From JAIBJN01 sp963775395 (lineage in GTDB: Bacteria > Actinomycetota > Thermoleophilia > Gaiellales > Gaiellaceae): a DNA stretch of 64,000 nucleotides. The stretch is from the NCBI GenBank assembly GCA_963775395.1, contig CAVZIX010000014.1:62001-126000 (forward strand). Direction: 5' to 3'. Positions 1 to 8,618 of the stretch are shown here, piece by piece. The notes under the pieces are model-generated. The model had not been told where the DNA came from. It ran no database searches and was given only the letters and a program-made list of their open reading frames with translations. The position numbers and the translations under genes were made by a program. Position 1 is the stretch's first letter. The number at the start of each line of letters is the position of its first letter.

Positions 1-366
1 GCTCAAACGCTCGGGAAGCCGCTTGGGCACCCGCCAGGTGCGGGGGTGAACACCCATGCCGAAGGCAAGGACGAGGAGGAGAACACCAAGCGTCAGGATG
101 ATTCCCAGGAGCGGGGATGACTCCTCGTCTGCGGCCGCGGCATCGCTCTCGTCGCCGAGCGCCGGCGCACCGTCGCCACGCTCTTCCCGCGGCTCCTCGC
201 CGTCGTTGCTGCTCTGCGCCGGGTCGGTCTCGGGTCCCAGCGGGTACTCCTCCCAGAGCTCGGTGGGCGTCTGCGCAACGGCGGGGTGACTGGAGAGCAC
301 GGCCCACGAAGCCGCGAGCGCGACCACCACGAGAAGGACCCGCCACCGAGAGAGGAGCGGGCTCAT
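1..366 (-). CDS. Partial membrane-anchored exported protein (C-terminus off the window)
   Basis: The reading frame starts at ATG 366 and stays open for 122 codons to the window edge, so the C-terminus is missing. The N-terminus (MSPLLSRWRVLLVVVALAA...) is a signal peptide ending near PAVAQ. An acidic, Ser/Ala/Gly-rich stretch of about 50 residues follows, then a second hydrophobic helix (about residues 82-103, GIILTLGVLLLVLAFGMGV) and a basic tail. This is a bitopic protein with an acidic extracytoplasmic linker. I do not recognise a family. Codon use is normal for the window. Confidence 0.6.
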   Translation of the reverse strand, partial: MSPLLSRWRVLLVVVALAASWAVLSSHPAVAQTPTELWEEYPLGPETDPAQSSNDGEEPREERGDGAPALGDESDAAAADEESSPLLGIILTLGVLLLVLAFGMGVHPRTWRVPKRLPERLS

Positions 367-833
367 GTGATCGTGAGCGGCGTACCGACCGGCATCAGCC
401 GCTCGAGAGCCAGGATGTCGTCGTTTCGGAGCCGCCGACGAGAACGCCGCGCCGAGAGCGACCGTCCACCGCTGATTCCATCACAGGTTGCCGCACTTCC
501 AAACCATCCTGTGTCGCCAGGCACGATGCAACTACCCGTGACGCGGAGAACTAATCATCTTGCGCATGACTGCGGTTTTGAGAGGGCCGCGTGGGGGAAG
601 AAGCGCTCCAGTCGCAGTGAGTAGAGGACCGGCCGTGCCTCTTGCAGCGAAGGAGAGAACTGGTCCGTGCCTGCGGAACCATCGAACGGGAATCTCGAAG
701 AAGCCCTCCGTGGACTAGTCGGCGGCAGGGCTCAGACGCGTCGGGCGCGATGCTCTGCGGCGGCTGCGCGCCCGACGCCTGTGAGCCTAGGGAGTCGTGG
801 CAGATGGCGACCTGTGCAGGAGGTGAGTCTCGG
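367..833. other. Intergenic region without a convincing gene
   Basis: About 470 bp between the start of the partial membrane protein and the DUF2188 gene. Short open frames exist on both strands, but none shows a family motif or a good ribosome binding site. It should hold the promoters of both flanking genes; I could not pick out a reliable -10/-35 pair. Confidence 0.4.
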
Positions 834-1064
834 GTGGCAGACGGGGACGCACGCGTGACCTATCACGAGGAGGAAGGCAAGTGGGCGGTTGACGTCGAGG
901 GTGCCGCTTGGGCCGCTTCTCGGCACGACAAGAAGAAGAGGGCCGAGCAGGCCGGCCGCGCGGTGGCCGAGGAGAACGGTTCCGAGCTGATCGTCGAGGG
1001 AAAAGGCGGTCAGATCGAGGAGCGGAAACAGGTTCGAGCCCCACAGGAGGGGGACTTCTGGTAG
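834..1064 (+). CDS. DUF2188 domain protein, 76 aa
   Basis: The protein reads MADGDARVTYHEEEGKWAVD... and continues with a lysine-rich helix and ...GSELIVEGKGGQIEERKQV. This is the DUF2188 pattern: a W-aromatic beta strand, a helix with A..AGR.VA, then GSEL.(I/V)..K.G.I.ER. The frame is open further upstream, but GTG 834 is preceded by AGGAGGTGAG (818-827) at proper spacing, so I start there. The domain is small, soluble and of unknown function, common in actinobacteria and alphaproteobacteria. The C-terminal tail RAPQEGDFW is not part of the domain. Confidence 0.75.
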   Translation: MADGDARVTYHEEEGKWAVDVEGAAWAASRHDKKKRAEQAGRAVAEENGSELIVEGKGGQIEERKQVRAPQEGDFW

Positions 1065-1437
1065 CCGCAACCAGCAGGCTCCCGTTCGGCGCCCGCTAGG
1101 CGCGAGCGACTTCGACTGGGACCGCGTCGAGCAGCGGATCACGATCACGATCTCTCGGTGCGGGTGCGGGTGCGGGTGCGGGTGCGCGGGCGCAGCGCCG
1201 GGCTCGATCATCCTGGACGAATCGACGCGCGTAGCCTCGCTGCTCGGTGACCACGCGCCGTCCGCCTACAACAACCAGCCCTCCGAGGCCGTCCTGTCGG
1301 CGAAGGCCTTCCGCTCCCTCATGAGCCGGCTCCTGCCGGCCCCCGGAGCCGCCCCGTCCCCCGGCGCGGGATCATCCGGTCACGGCCCAGCGGACGCGCG
1401 TCGGCGAGACTGACGCGCGCCCGCTGAGCGCCCGCGC
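1065..1437. other. Gap with a hexanucleotide repeat and a start-less coding-like frame
   Basis: No gene with a start codon is supported here. One plus frame (991-1411) is open with no start codon I could find. It reads like protein in places (FDWDRVEQRITITIS before the GGTGCG repeat, SIILDESTRVASLLGD after it) and ends at TGA 1409-1411. It could be a remnant of a gene whose 5' end is lost, or chance in GC-rich DNA. Confidence 0.25.
1157..1186. repeat. Tandem GGTGCG x5 repeat
   Basis: Five perfect copies of GGTGCG in a row. In the start-less plus frame described for this gap the repeat encodes alternating Cys-Gly; on the minus strand it encodes His-Pro. Because the unit is 6 bp, copy-number change would not shift any frame. 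Confidence 0.9.
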
Positions 1438-2337
1438 TTAGTTGTGAACCTGGATGTTCCCAGCGCGGAGCACGCCCGTGGCCGAGAAGCCGCTGGTCGT
1501 CTGGATGCCGAAGAGGTCGCGGTTTCGGCCAGGCTCGCCCAGGTCGTCGACGTCGATCCGGTAGTCGGTCTGGACGCCGTTGACCCGCGCCTGGCCCAGG
1601 AAGGTGACGTGGGTGCCGAGCTGCATCAGAAGCGTGACGTTCTGGCAGATGACGAGCGTTCCCTCGGTGGCGACGGCGCACTTCCCCTTCGCCGTCACGC
1701 CGTCGCTCTTGGCCGAGAAGCCGAAGACGACGTGCCCGTGGACGGGATCCACGATCAGGCCGGCGCCGGTGGTGTGCCCCGGCGTCTGGACGAGATCCTC
1801 GGAGTCGAACGCCTCCTGAAGGGCCGCGCTGCTGGCGCCCGTCGTCAGCGTGGACATGCTGGCGTCGACGACCGCCCGGCCGCGGTCGACGAGCGTCCCC
1901 GCAGGCGTGGTGATGGTCGCCTCGTAGTTGGCGTTGAAGAAAACCTGCGTGAAGTCCTCGATGCCGAACTCGGGTGTCGGAGTGCAGACAGCGGAGAGGC
2001 TCTCCCGCAGCGTCTTGGTGCCGACCACCTGGCTCGTCCCGGCGTCGATCGTGAACGTGGCCTCGAAGTCGGTGACCTGACCGCCGACGATGGTGTAGCT
2101 CCCGCTCTCCTCGAAGGTACCGACGTAGGGGCCGGCCGCCGGTCCTTCGACCGTGTAGCTGACGGTCGACGTGCCCGAGGGTTGGCAGTCGACAGCGACG
2201 GCGCCGAGCCCGAGCGTCGGGTTGGCTGTGCCGCTGAGAACCTCTCCCGTGAGGTTGACTGGAGTTTGCGCGCCGGCGACAGCCGGCGCGAGCAAGACCA
2301 GAGAGCAGCAGACGGCAAGGGCTGTCTTCCATGACAT
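1438..2337 (-). CDS. Secreted protein with post-COAP-1-like C-terminal segment, 299 aa
   Basis: Starts at ATG 2337 (MSWKTALAVCC...) with GAGGAGG eight bases upstream; an earlier in-frame start would add 14 residues with no ribosome binding site. The signal peptide ends near AVAGAQ. The body is beta-rich with few charged helices. The C-terminus, DYRIDVDDLGEPGRN followed by ...AGNIQVHN, resembles the 'post-COAP-1' segment I know from actinobacterial secreted proteins (..R(I/V).D.GEPG..D.F.I......GNIQIH). Likely an extracellular or surface protein. The rest of the protein is unrecognised. It is transcribed toward the DUF2188 gene with no obvious partner. Confidence 0.7.
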   Translation of the reverse strand: MSWKTALAVCCSLVLLAPAVAGAQTPVNLTGEVLSGTANPTLGLGAVAVDCQPSGTSTVSYTVEGPAAGPYVGTFEESGSYTIVGGQVTDFEATFTIDAGTSQVVGTKTLRESLSAVCTPTPEFGIEDFTQVFFNANYEATITTPAGTLVDRGRAVVDASMSTLTTGASSAALQEAFDSEDLVQTPGHTTGAGLIVDPVHGHVVFGFSAKSDGVTAKGKCAVATEGTLVICQNVTLLMQLGTHVTFLGQARVNGVQTDYRIDVDDLGEPGRNRDLFGIQTTSGFSATGVLRAGNIQVHN

Positions 2338-2421
2338 AGCGGGCCTCCTCAGGCTCAACCCGGCGTTGACGGGAGGCAACTATAAGGGAGCGGGCGGCCC
2401 GAGCGACAGCCGAGCGGCAAA

Positions 2422-2637
2422 CTAGAGCAGGATGCGGGCGGCCGTGTCGGCTGGGCAGCCCGACCGCGTCAGACGCAGCGCCAGGTGGAGGTCGACGTCG
2501 GTGCGCAGCGCGACCTTGAGTGCGAGGCGGTGGTCGTACCCTGCGGCGAGGAGGCTGGCGTGGCGCCAGGAGAAGATGCGCTCCTCCTCGGTCTCGAGAG
2601 CCGCAAGCTCGTGGGTGATTGAGGCGAGTGCCGACAT
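2422..2637 (-). CDS. Small conserved hypothetical protein, 71 aa
   Basis: The protein (MSALASITHELAALETEEER... to ...GCPADTAARILL) is two to three amphipathic helices with a W-R-x-x-x-L-x-x-A-G-Y core followed by (V/I)DL..A..L...GCP.. at the end. I recognise this shape as a small family seen repeatedly in actinobacterial genomes, without an assigned function. The start ATG 2637 has only a weak upstream purine run. It lies downstream of the HesB-like gene on the same strand but is separated from it by a strong hairpin, so it probably has its own promoter. Confidence 0.6.
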   Translation of the reverse strand: MSALASITHELAALETEEERIFSWRHASLLAAGYDHRLALKVALRTDVDLHLALRLTRSGCPADTAARILL

Positions 2638-2695
2638 CGTGGTCTCTGTTCGTTAGACGGACGACGGCGGTTCGTTCTTCCCTCGCCGCCGAAAG

Positions 2696-2726
2696 AGGCG
2701 GGAGGCGGGAGCCCCGCCTCCCGCCT
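2696..2726 (-). terminator. Hairpin terminator after the HesB-like gene
   Basis: A perfect 13-bp stem (2696-2708 pairs with 2714-2726) with a 5-nt loop sits 11 bp past the stop of the HesB-like gene. There is no clear T-tract, which is common for GC-rich actinobacterial terminators. Confidence 0.7.
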
Positions 2727-2736
2727 GATCTCGGCG

Positions 2737-3030
2737 CTAGTCGGCCGCCTGGTCAGAGAGGCTGAACTGGATGCTCGGGCCCTGCTGCTCGGCGTCCAGC
2801 ACCTTGTCCTCGAGAAACGGAGCAACCTCAGGAGCGACGAAGACGCGTGCGCCTTCCTCCTCGATCACCTGGTCGTCGTCGCTGGGCAGCGGTGCGACCG
2901 CCATTCCGAGCCCGGTCGAGTCTCCTACGTCCTGCGCGGAGATCCTGAGGCCGCCGCTCTCGGGCAGCCCCTCAGCTGCGTCCATCGCGTGCTTCACGGC
3001 CTCGGCCGCGCTGTCGGTGAGCGTCAACAT
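2737..3030 (-). CDS. HesB/IscA-fold protein lacking the cysteines, 97 aa
   Basis: Begins MLTLTDSAAEAVKHAMD, the typical opening of the HesB/IscA (Fe-S biogenesis) fold, followed by GLRISA, a short loop, an acidic strand and (V/I)FVAPEVAPFLEDK. ATG 3030 is chosen because GGAGGTG lies about 9 bases upstream; a longer frame adds only 23 unlikely residues. The protein contains no cysteine at all, so the three Cys that bind Fe-S clusters in IscA/SufA are missing. It cannot act as a classical A-type carrier. Such cysteine-free HesB-like proteins occur in actinobacteria with no known role. Confidence 0.75.
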   Translation of the reverse strand: MLTLTDSAAEAVKHAMDAAEGLPESGGLRISAQDVGDSTGLGMAVAPLPSDDDQVIEEEGARVFVAPEVAPFLEDKVLDAEQQGPSIQFSLSDQAAD

Positions 3031-3134
3031 GTTGCGCCCACCTCCTTCCGTGTGGTTTTCGTTCGTACGGTTGCCCTCCCCCGACGCCGCAGGTGGCAAA
3101 CCGTGCTCGTGCTCGCGTCGCCTAGCCGGTTGAT

Positions 3135-3166
3135 CGCTGCCCCCCGCCGTCGCGCGGGGGGCAGCG
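3135..3166 (-). terminator. Hairpin terminator after the methyltransferase gene
   Basis: A perfect 13-bp GC-rich stem (3135-3147 with 3154-3166) and a 6-nt loop lie just past the stop codon of the methyltransferase gene on the minus strand. Confidence 0.7.
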
Positions 3167-3176
3167 ACGCTTCCGC

Positions 3177-3965
3177 CTACCGCCGCGTGCCCTGAACGAG
3201 GAGGTACTCGCGCGTGTGCGCGATCTCGCCGTTCTCGCGGTAGTTCGTCTCGAAGAACTCGACCCAGTCGCGGTGCAGATCCTCGCGCCGCTCGCCCAGG
3301 TTGTCGGCGAGGGTCTTCGTCGGGCCGTAGCTCGTCGAGAAGAGCTCCCAGTAGGCCTCACCGGAGGGCACCCGGAGCGTCGAGACGTGCTCTTCGAGGT
3401 CGAGCTCGAAGGTCTCCCCGAGCAGCTCGGTCACCCGCGCCTCGTCGCCCCAGGCGAAGGGGCTCGAGGGCGGCGGCGCCGGCTGGTAGGGCGCCATGAC
3501 GGCGAACATCTTCGCCAACCCGCCGGTGGGGGTCCAGTTGGCGAGCGCGATCCGCCCGCCCGGCTTGGTGACACGCGCGAGCTCGCCCGCGACCGCCTCG
3601 TGGTCGGGCGCGAACATGATCCCGCACGTCGAAGCGAGCTTGTCGAAGCTCGCGTCCGGGACGTCCAGGTTCTCGGCGTCCCCGACGGCGTAGTCGATCG
3701 AGAGGCCGAGACTCTCGGCGCGCTCGCGCGCGGTCTCGATCAGGGCCGGCGCCAGGTCGATGCCCGTGACGTCGGCGCCGGCCTCGGCGGCGCGCTCGGC
3801 GACGGCGCCGGTTCCGCAGGCGAGGTCGAGCAACCGGTCACCGTCCTGCGGTGCGAGGCGCTCCAGGACCATGTCGTGGATGTCGACGATCGTCTCCGTG
3901 ATGCGCTGGTAAGGGCCGTTGCCCCACATCACGCTCTGCCGTTGCTTCAGCTCTTCAAAGGCCAT
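3177..3965 (-). CDS. Class I SAM-dependent methyltransferase, 262 aa
   Basis: The start ATG 3965 (MAFEELKQRQSVMWGNGPYQ) is preceded by AAAGGAG. Motif I is LLDLACGTGAVAERAAEAGA (about residues 46-65), followed by VTGIDLAPALIETARERA (acidic end of strand 2), VGDAENLDVPDASFD and VTKPGGRIALANWTP, the Methyltransf_11/UbiE-like order. The N-terminal MWG..PY..I pattern is typical of a small-molecule methyltransferase subgroup; the substrate cannot be read from the sequence. It is cytoplasmic and stands upstream of the HesB-like gene, separated from it by a terminator. Confidence 0.85.
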   Translation of the reverse strand: MAFEELKQRQSVMWGNGPYQRITETIVDIHDMVLERLAPQDGDRLLDLACGTGAVAERAAEAGADVTGIDLAPALIETARERAESLGLSIDYAVGDAENLDVPDASFDKLASTCGIMFAPDHEAVAGELARVTKPGGRIALANWTPTGGLAKMFAVMAPYQPAPPPSSPFAWGDEARVTELLGETFELDLEEHVSTLRVPSGEAYWELFSTSYGPTKTLADNLGERREDLHRDWVEFFETNYRENGEIAHTREYLLVQGTRR

Positions 3966-4035
3966 TCCGCTCCTTTCGCGTATCGGCGTTGCCTGCACAG
4001 GACGCTCGATCGGCTCGCGATCTTCCCGCCGGGCC

Positions 4036-4989
4036 TCAGCGCCAGCTCTCGATCGTCTCGAGCGGCGCCTGCCAGACGGCGTGGAAGGCGGGGCCGACCG
4101 GGGACGTCCCGAACGGCACCGTACCGATAGGCGCCGGGGCATTGAAGTACTCGAGCTCGCCCCAGAACCCGGGGAACGCGATCCAGCCTGGCCTCTTCTC
4201 GGTGACGCGTAGCACCGAGGTGCTCCCTGCGGTCGGCCCGTCCGCCGTCAGGTCCGCGGGGAGCGGCAAGCCGGCCTGCTGGAAGAACCCGATCACCTGA
4301 GCCGGAAGGCACGCGCGGTCGAACTCATGCAGTCCCGCGTCGAAGTAGTTCGCGTGCGAGCCGAGCGCCACGTAGACCTTCGGCCTTCCGTTCGAGAGCG
4401 GGGCATTCGCCCAGTCGCGCGTCTCGCCCGAGCAATGCTGGCTGTAGCCGACGGCGAGCGGCTGGCGGCGCTTGGAGAGGACGACGTTCACAACCTCCCA
4501 GTCGCCTTCGTGCGATTGCCAGATGGCGCCGAGCGGCAGGAACGGATAGCGGTAGAGGTTGTCGTAGTAGAAGAGCCAGTACTGCAGCACGATGTGGTTG
4601 TCGTCGCGGACGACGCGCGCGTAGATCGTTGCGCCGGTTCTGCTCCCGCCGGCCGCGACGTAGCAGGCGAGGTCTCCGAGGGGTGCGCCGGCGAAGCAGT
4701 CGCGCTGGTTCAGCCGCCAGACGGGCGGGCTCGAGGTCGGCAGGCCGTTCGGGGTCGGGGCGGGGTCGACGACCGTCCAGGTCGTCGCGCTCGTGGCCGC
4801 CTCGAGGTTCGAGTCCTCGATGAACGGCTGAACCGTTGCCGGCCGGAACTCCTCGCCCGGGTGGAAGACGAGGACGGGCAGGAACCGGTCGAGGATCCCG
4901 CCCTGCGAGCCGGCTGCCTGCGCGGGACCTGCCAGGGTGAGGGCGGCGAGCAGCGCCGCCGGGACGAGAAGCATCGGGCGGGGCCTCAT
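4036..4989 (-). CDS. Secreted Vps62-like protein, 317 aa
   Basis: ATG 4989 has AAAGGAG upstream. The signal peptide is MRPRPMLLVPAALLAALTLA, ending at PAQAA. The body carries QYWLFYYDN, QSHEGDWEVV and YVALGSHANYFD, the motif order of Vps62/DUF946-related proteins (Y-W-x-F/Y, HEGDWE, GSHANY). Family members occur in fungi, plants and bacteria with no proven activity; the conserved His/Glu/Asp could form a metal site, which is my inference. Four cysteines in the mature part may form disulfides. It is followed on the same strand by the methyltransferase after a 70-bp gap. Confidence 0.75.
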   Translation of the reverse strand: MRPRPMLLVPAALLAALTLAGPAQAAGSQGGILDRFLPVLVFHPGEEFRPATVQPFIEDSNLEAATSATTWTVVDPAPTPNGLPTSSPPVWRLNQRDCFAGAPLGDLACYVAAGGSRTGATIYARVVRDDNHIVLQYWLFYYDNLYRYPFLPLGAIWQSHEGDWEVVNVVLSKRRQPLAVGYSQHCSGETRDWANAPLSNGRPKVYVALGSHANYFDAGLHEFDRACLPAQVIGFFQQAGLPLPADLTADGPTAGSTSVLRVTEKRPGWIAFPGFWGELEYFNAPAPIGTVPFGTSPVGPAFHAVWQAPLETIESWR

Positions 4990-5139
4990 GGCGCTCCTTT
5001 CGTTGCAAATGTGACGTTACGCCCATTCGGGCGTCTGTGCAGCCGACGGGGCCGTTGCCGAGTCGTTACACGGGCGAGCCGGTGCGGTTACCGCGCGCTC
5101 CTACCGTCGCTTTAGACCCCACGAACGTAGGAGGCGACG

Positions 5140-5829
5140 ATGAAGTTCCACCGAACGATTCCACTGCTGGCCGCGCTCCTCGCCCTCGGCGCGCTCACCG
5201 CCTGCGGCGCCGGCTCCGAGCCGGAAGCCGAGCAGCCCGCTCCGCCCGCCGTGGCGCCGGCGCCTACGCCTGTGCCGGAAGAGGAGGAGCCCACCGCCCA
5301 GCCGGCGGCGGAGACGCCCGCCCCGGTCGAGACCGAGCCCGAGGAGGCCATTCCTCCGCCTCCGGCCCCGCCCCGGACCTGCAGGCCCGAGACAGGTGGG
5401 CAAAGGGGCGTCTACACGAACCTCGTCGACGTCAGAGTCGGCACCCACGCCGGCTACGACCGCATCACCTTCGAGTTCCGGGCCCCGAAGCCGAACCCGG
5501 GCGGCAAGGCCGGCATCCCGCTCTACGAGATCCGCGCGGCGCGGCCTCCCTTCTTCCAGGACGCGAGCGGCGAGCCGCTGGCAGTGAGCGGCAACGCGTT
5601 CGTCAATCTCGTCTTCCACGGCGCGACCGGCGTCGATTTCGAGTACGAGCCCACGTACCACGGACCCACGGTGCTCCGGCCCGGGTTCGACATCCTGCGT
5701 GAAGCCGTGCGCAGCGGCGACTTCGAGGCCACGCTCGGCTGGGTGCTCGGCCTCGAGCGTCAGACGTGCTGGGACGCGTTCGAGCTCCGCAACCCCGACC
5801 GGATGGTCATCGACCTCCCGAGAAACTAG
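5140..5829 (+). CDS. Lipoprotein with AMIN-like domain, 229 aa
   Basis: Starts at ATG 5140 behind AGGAGG. The signal peptide ends in the lipobox LTAC (Cys about 23), so the mature protein is membrane-anchored. A Pro/Glu-rich linker (about 25-80) precedes the domain that begins TNLVDVRVGTHAGYDRITFE and ends DRMVIDLPRN, the pattern of AMIN-like domains in actinobacterial lipoproteins. These domains are thought to bind cell-wall components, so a role at the envelope is likely. The stop codon shares the tetranucleotide CTAG with the stop of the convergent histidine kinase gene. Confidence 0.8.
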   Translation: MKFHRTIPLLAALLALGALTACGAGSEPEAEQPAPPAVAPAPTPVPEEEEPTAQPAAETPAPVETEPEEAIPPPPAPPRTCRPETGGQRGVYTNLVDVRVGTHAGYDRITFEFRAPKPNPGGKAGIPLYEIRAARPPFFQDASGEPLAVSGNAFVNLVFHGATGVDFEYEPTYHGPTVLRPGFDILREAVRSGDFEATLGWVLGLERQTCWDAFELRNPDRMVIDLPRN

Positions 5830-8498
5830 GCGTCCGAGTTCTCGCGCGCGTCAGCGAGGGGGCGGGCTGCGGCGACCTGATCGGCCGCCGGAAGCTCGAA
5901 GGAGAAGGTCGAGCCCGCCCCCTCCTTGGACTCCACCCAGATCCGTCCGTCCATGCGCTCCAGCAGCTCGCTGCAGATGTAGAGGCCGAGCCCGGTGCCG
6001 CCGATCCCGCGGGTCATCTCCGGATCGAGGCGGTAGAACTTCTCAAAGATCCGCGCCTGCTCGTCGGCGGGGATGCCGAGGCCCTCGTCCCGGACGTGGA
6101 AGCAGACGGCGCCTTCGGTCTCCTGCACGCCGACCTCGACGAGACCGCCGTCGGGCGAGTACTTGATGGCGTTCTCGACGAGGTTGACGAGCACCTGGCG
6201 GACGCGGTCGCGGTCGGCCGCGACGGCCGGCACCTCGTCGGACACCTCGATCGCGAGCCTGATGCCGGGCGGACGATGCTCGCGGGCGGCGTCGACCACT
6301 CGCTCGACGAGGTCGCCGGGGTCGAAGGGCTCTTCCAGGAGGTCGAGGCGGCCGGCGTCGAGCTGGTTCGCAAGAAGGATCTCGTTGACGATGCGGTTCA
6401 GGCGCTCGGACTCGTCGACGATGAGCGAGACGAAGCGGTCGCGGCCAGCCTCGTCGAGCGCGAAGTCGTGGCGGCGCAGCGTCTGGGCCGCGCCGTAGAC
6501 GGCTGCGAGCGGCGTGCGCAGCTCGTGGGAGGCGGTGGCGACGAAGTCGGCCTTCAGCTCCTCGAGCCGGCGCGCGTCGGTCAGGTCGCGGAACGCGTAG
6601 ACGGTGCCGCCGAAGAAGTCGACGCCCGAGATGGAGATCCAGCGTTCGCCGAGCCCCGTCTCGAGCGGGAAGGTCTCCGGCTGCACCTGGTCGGTGGTTG
6701 CGCCGATGGGGATCCGCTCGGCCAGCGCCTTCCAGCCGCCGATCGCCTCGGCGGCCGGGCGGCCCAGGACGGCGTCCGCGGCGAGGCCGGTGATCGCCTC
6801 GGCCGCCGGGTTCCAGAGGCGGATCGTCCCGGCGCGGTCGATGAGGGCGACGCCGTCTGCGACGTAGGTGAGGACGCGCGCTGCGTCGGCCGCTTCCTCG
6901 ACCTCACGCGTGAGGCGGGCGTTGTCGACGGCGAGGGCGGCCATGCCGGCGAGGTCCTGTGCGGCAGCGAGGTCGTCCGCGCCGTACGCGCGGCCGTCCG
7001 AGCGGGTCAGGAGCGTGAGCGCCCCGAGTGCGCGTCCACGTGCCCGCAGCGGCACGCACATGCGCGACTCCGACAGCTCCGGGCGGCCGCGGCGGGCGAC
7101 GTCGAGCGCGTCGACCTCGGGCTCGGGGCCCGGCTCGGGGCCGGGCGGCTTGCCGGGCCCGGAGTGCGTCGCTGCGACGCGCGTCGGGTTTCCCTCCTCG
7201 TCGAGCAGGTCGATGAGGCACCAGTCCGCCAGGTCGCGGGCGGCGAGCTCGGCCACGCGGCGGAGCGTGGCCTCGTAGTGGCGGGAAGAGCCGAGGATCT
7301 CGCTGGCGCGGGCGAGGACGTCGAGCTTGCGCTGGCGGTCGGCGGCCTCGGCGGCGGCCGAGCGTTGCGCGGCGAGCAGGCGCTCGCGCTCCTCGCCGGC
7401 GTGCTTGCGCTCGCTCACGTCGAGCAGGAAGCCCTGGACGTAGAGCGGCCGGCCGTCGTCGTCGCGCACCGTCACGGCCTCGTCGTGGACCCAGACGACG
7501 CGCCCGTCGCGCGAGAGCATTCGGTACTCGGACCGGAGGGGTGTCGTCGAAGTGGATGTCTCGGCAATCTCGTCGGTCACGCGCTCGCGATCCTCCGGGT
7601 GGACGAGCTGGAAGAAGAGGTCGGGCTGCGCCTGCCACTCGTCCGCCGAATAGCCGAGCATCGACGAGACCTGCGGGCTGACGTAGAGGCACTCGCCGCG
7701 CTCGCCGAGGGGGTAGACGTAGGTGACTGCGGGAAGGTGCTCCGTCAGGGCGCGGTACTGGGCCTCGATCTCGCGCCGCCGGGCGTCGATCCGCCGTGGC
7801 TCGCCGACGTCGGCGGCGATCACCAGGGCACCCGGCGCCTCGCCGTTCAGCCCGCCGAGCGGCGACACGCTCAGCGAGACGGCGATCTCCTCGCCGCCCT
7901 TGCGCCGGTGAGCCACTGTCGGGACGTCGAGCCGCTCCGCGTCGTGCACGGCGACGAGCGCCGGCGCGACCACGTCCTCGCCGCCCAGGATCGCGAGCGG
8001 CTCGCCGACCGCCTCGTCGGCGCCGTAGCCGTAGATCTTCTCGGCGCCTCGGCTCCAGCTGACGATCGTGCCGTCCGAGTCGACGACGACGATCGCCTCC
8101 GAGCTGGACTCGCGCACCTCGGTGAGCTCGCGTTCGAGTTGCGCCCGGGCCCTCGCCGTCTGGCGCCAGGTTGTCGACAGCCAGCCGGCGAGAGCGCCGA
8201 CCGCGAGCCACGCGGGTAGTCCGATGAGAGGCGGGAGGGTGTCCTCGGTGACGAAGAAGTAGTGGAATCCCCAGCCGGCCGCGGCGACGGCGAGGCCGCT
8301 CCAGACGCCGCCCACCGCGCCGGCGAGCGCGGCGATGAGGATGCCGGTGGCCACGGCGATCCCGGGCCGGCGGTCGGGCCAGTCGCCCGGAACGTAGACG
8401 GCAGCCTCCAGGATGACCCCGATCGCGATCGCAGCCACGCGGCGCGTTCGCGCGGAGGGGCTGGCCGCAGCCCTCTTCAGGGCTTCCATCCGAGACAC
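5826..8498 (-). CDS. Membrane sensor histidine kinase with PAS, GAF and PAS domains, 890 aa
   Basis: An N-terminal DUF4118-like membrane part (about 20-105, three to four helices) precedes a PAS domain (about 125-235), a second PAS domain with a typical PAC end (245-365, ending FLLDVSERK), a GAF domain (395-535) and a third PAS (540-640). The kinase core follows: HisKA with VATASHELRTPL (His about 656), an N box NLVENAIKYSPDG (about 776) and G boxes DEGLGIPADE and GGTGLGLYI. It should autophosphorylate and pass phosphate to a response regulator. None is adjacent on its strand, so it is an orphan kinase here. The start is GTG 8498 or ATG 8489; neither has a strong ribosome binding site. Confidence 0.88.
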   Translation of the reverse strand: MSRMEALKRAAASPSARTRRVAAIAIGVILEAAVYVPGDWPDRRPGIAVATGILIAALAGAVGGVWSGLAVAAAGWGFHYFFVTEDTLPPLIGLPAWLAVGALAGWLSTTWRQTARARAQLERELTEVRESSSEAIVVVDSDGTIVSWSRGAEKIYGYGADEAVGEPLAILGGEDVVAPALVAVHDAERLDVPTVAHRRKGGEEIAVSLSVSPLGGLNGEAPGALVIAADVGEPRRIDARRREIEAQYRALTEHLPAVTYVYPLGERGECLYVSPQVSSMLGYSADEWQAQPDLFFQLVHPEDRERVTDEIAETSTSTTPLRSEYRMLSRDGRVVWVHDEAVTVRDDDGRPLYVQGFLLDVSERKHAGEERERLLAAQRSAAAEAADRQRKLDVLARASEILGSSRHYEATLRRVAELAARDLADWCLIDLLDEEGNPTRVAATHSGPGKPPGPEPGPEPEVDALDVARRGRPELSESRMCVPLRARGRALGALTLLTRSDGRAYGADDLAAAQDLAGMAALAVDNARLTREVEEAADAARVLTYVADGVALIDRAGTIRLWNPAAEAITGLAADAVLGRPAAEAIGGWKALAERIPIGATTDQVQPETFPLETGLGERWISISGVDFFGGTVYAFRDLTDARRLEELKADFVATASHELRTPLAAVYGAAQTLRRHDFALDEAGRDRFVSLIVDESERLNRIVNEILLANQLDAGRLDLLEEPFDPGDLVERVVDAAREHRPPGIRLAIEVSDEVPAVAADRDRVRQVLVNLVENAIKYSPDGGLVEVGVQETEGAVCFHVRDEGLGIPADEQARIFEKFYRLDPEMTRGIGGTGLGLYICSELLERMDGRIWVESKEGAGSTFSFELPAADQVAAARPLADARENSDA

Positions 8499-8618
8499 GC
8501 GTGAGTGGTTCGGCTCTGCCGTGTCGGCTCCTTCCCACCGGCAGACTGCCCACTCGAGGGCTCCACGGCATCACCCATTCGAGTTAGGCCGCGCTTGCCG
8601 TGTCAGAAGGCAATACCG

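Noticed and set aside
1157..1186. CRISPR or other repeat array
   Set aside because: It is a plain 6-bp tandem repeat without spacers; no cas gene is in the window.
5766..8219. 817-codon open frame opposite the histidine kinase, and similar long frames opposite other genes
   Set aside because: These are antisense shadows typical of high-GC DNA; the sense frame has clear domains and the shadow has none.
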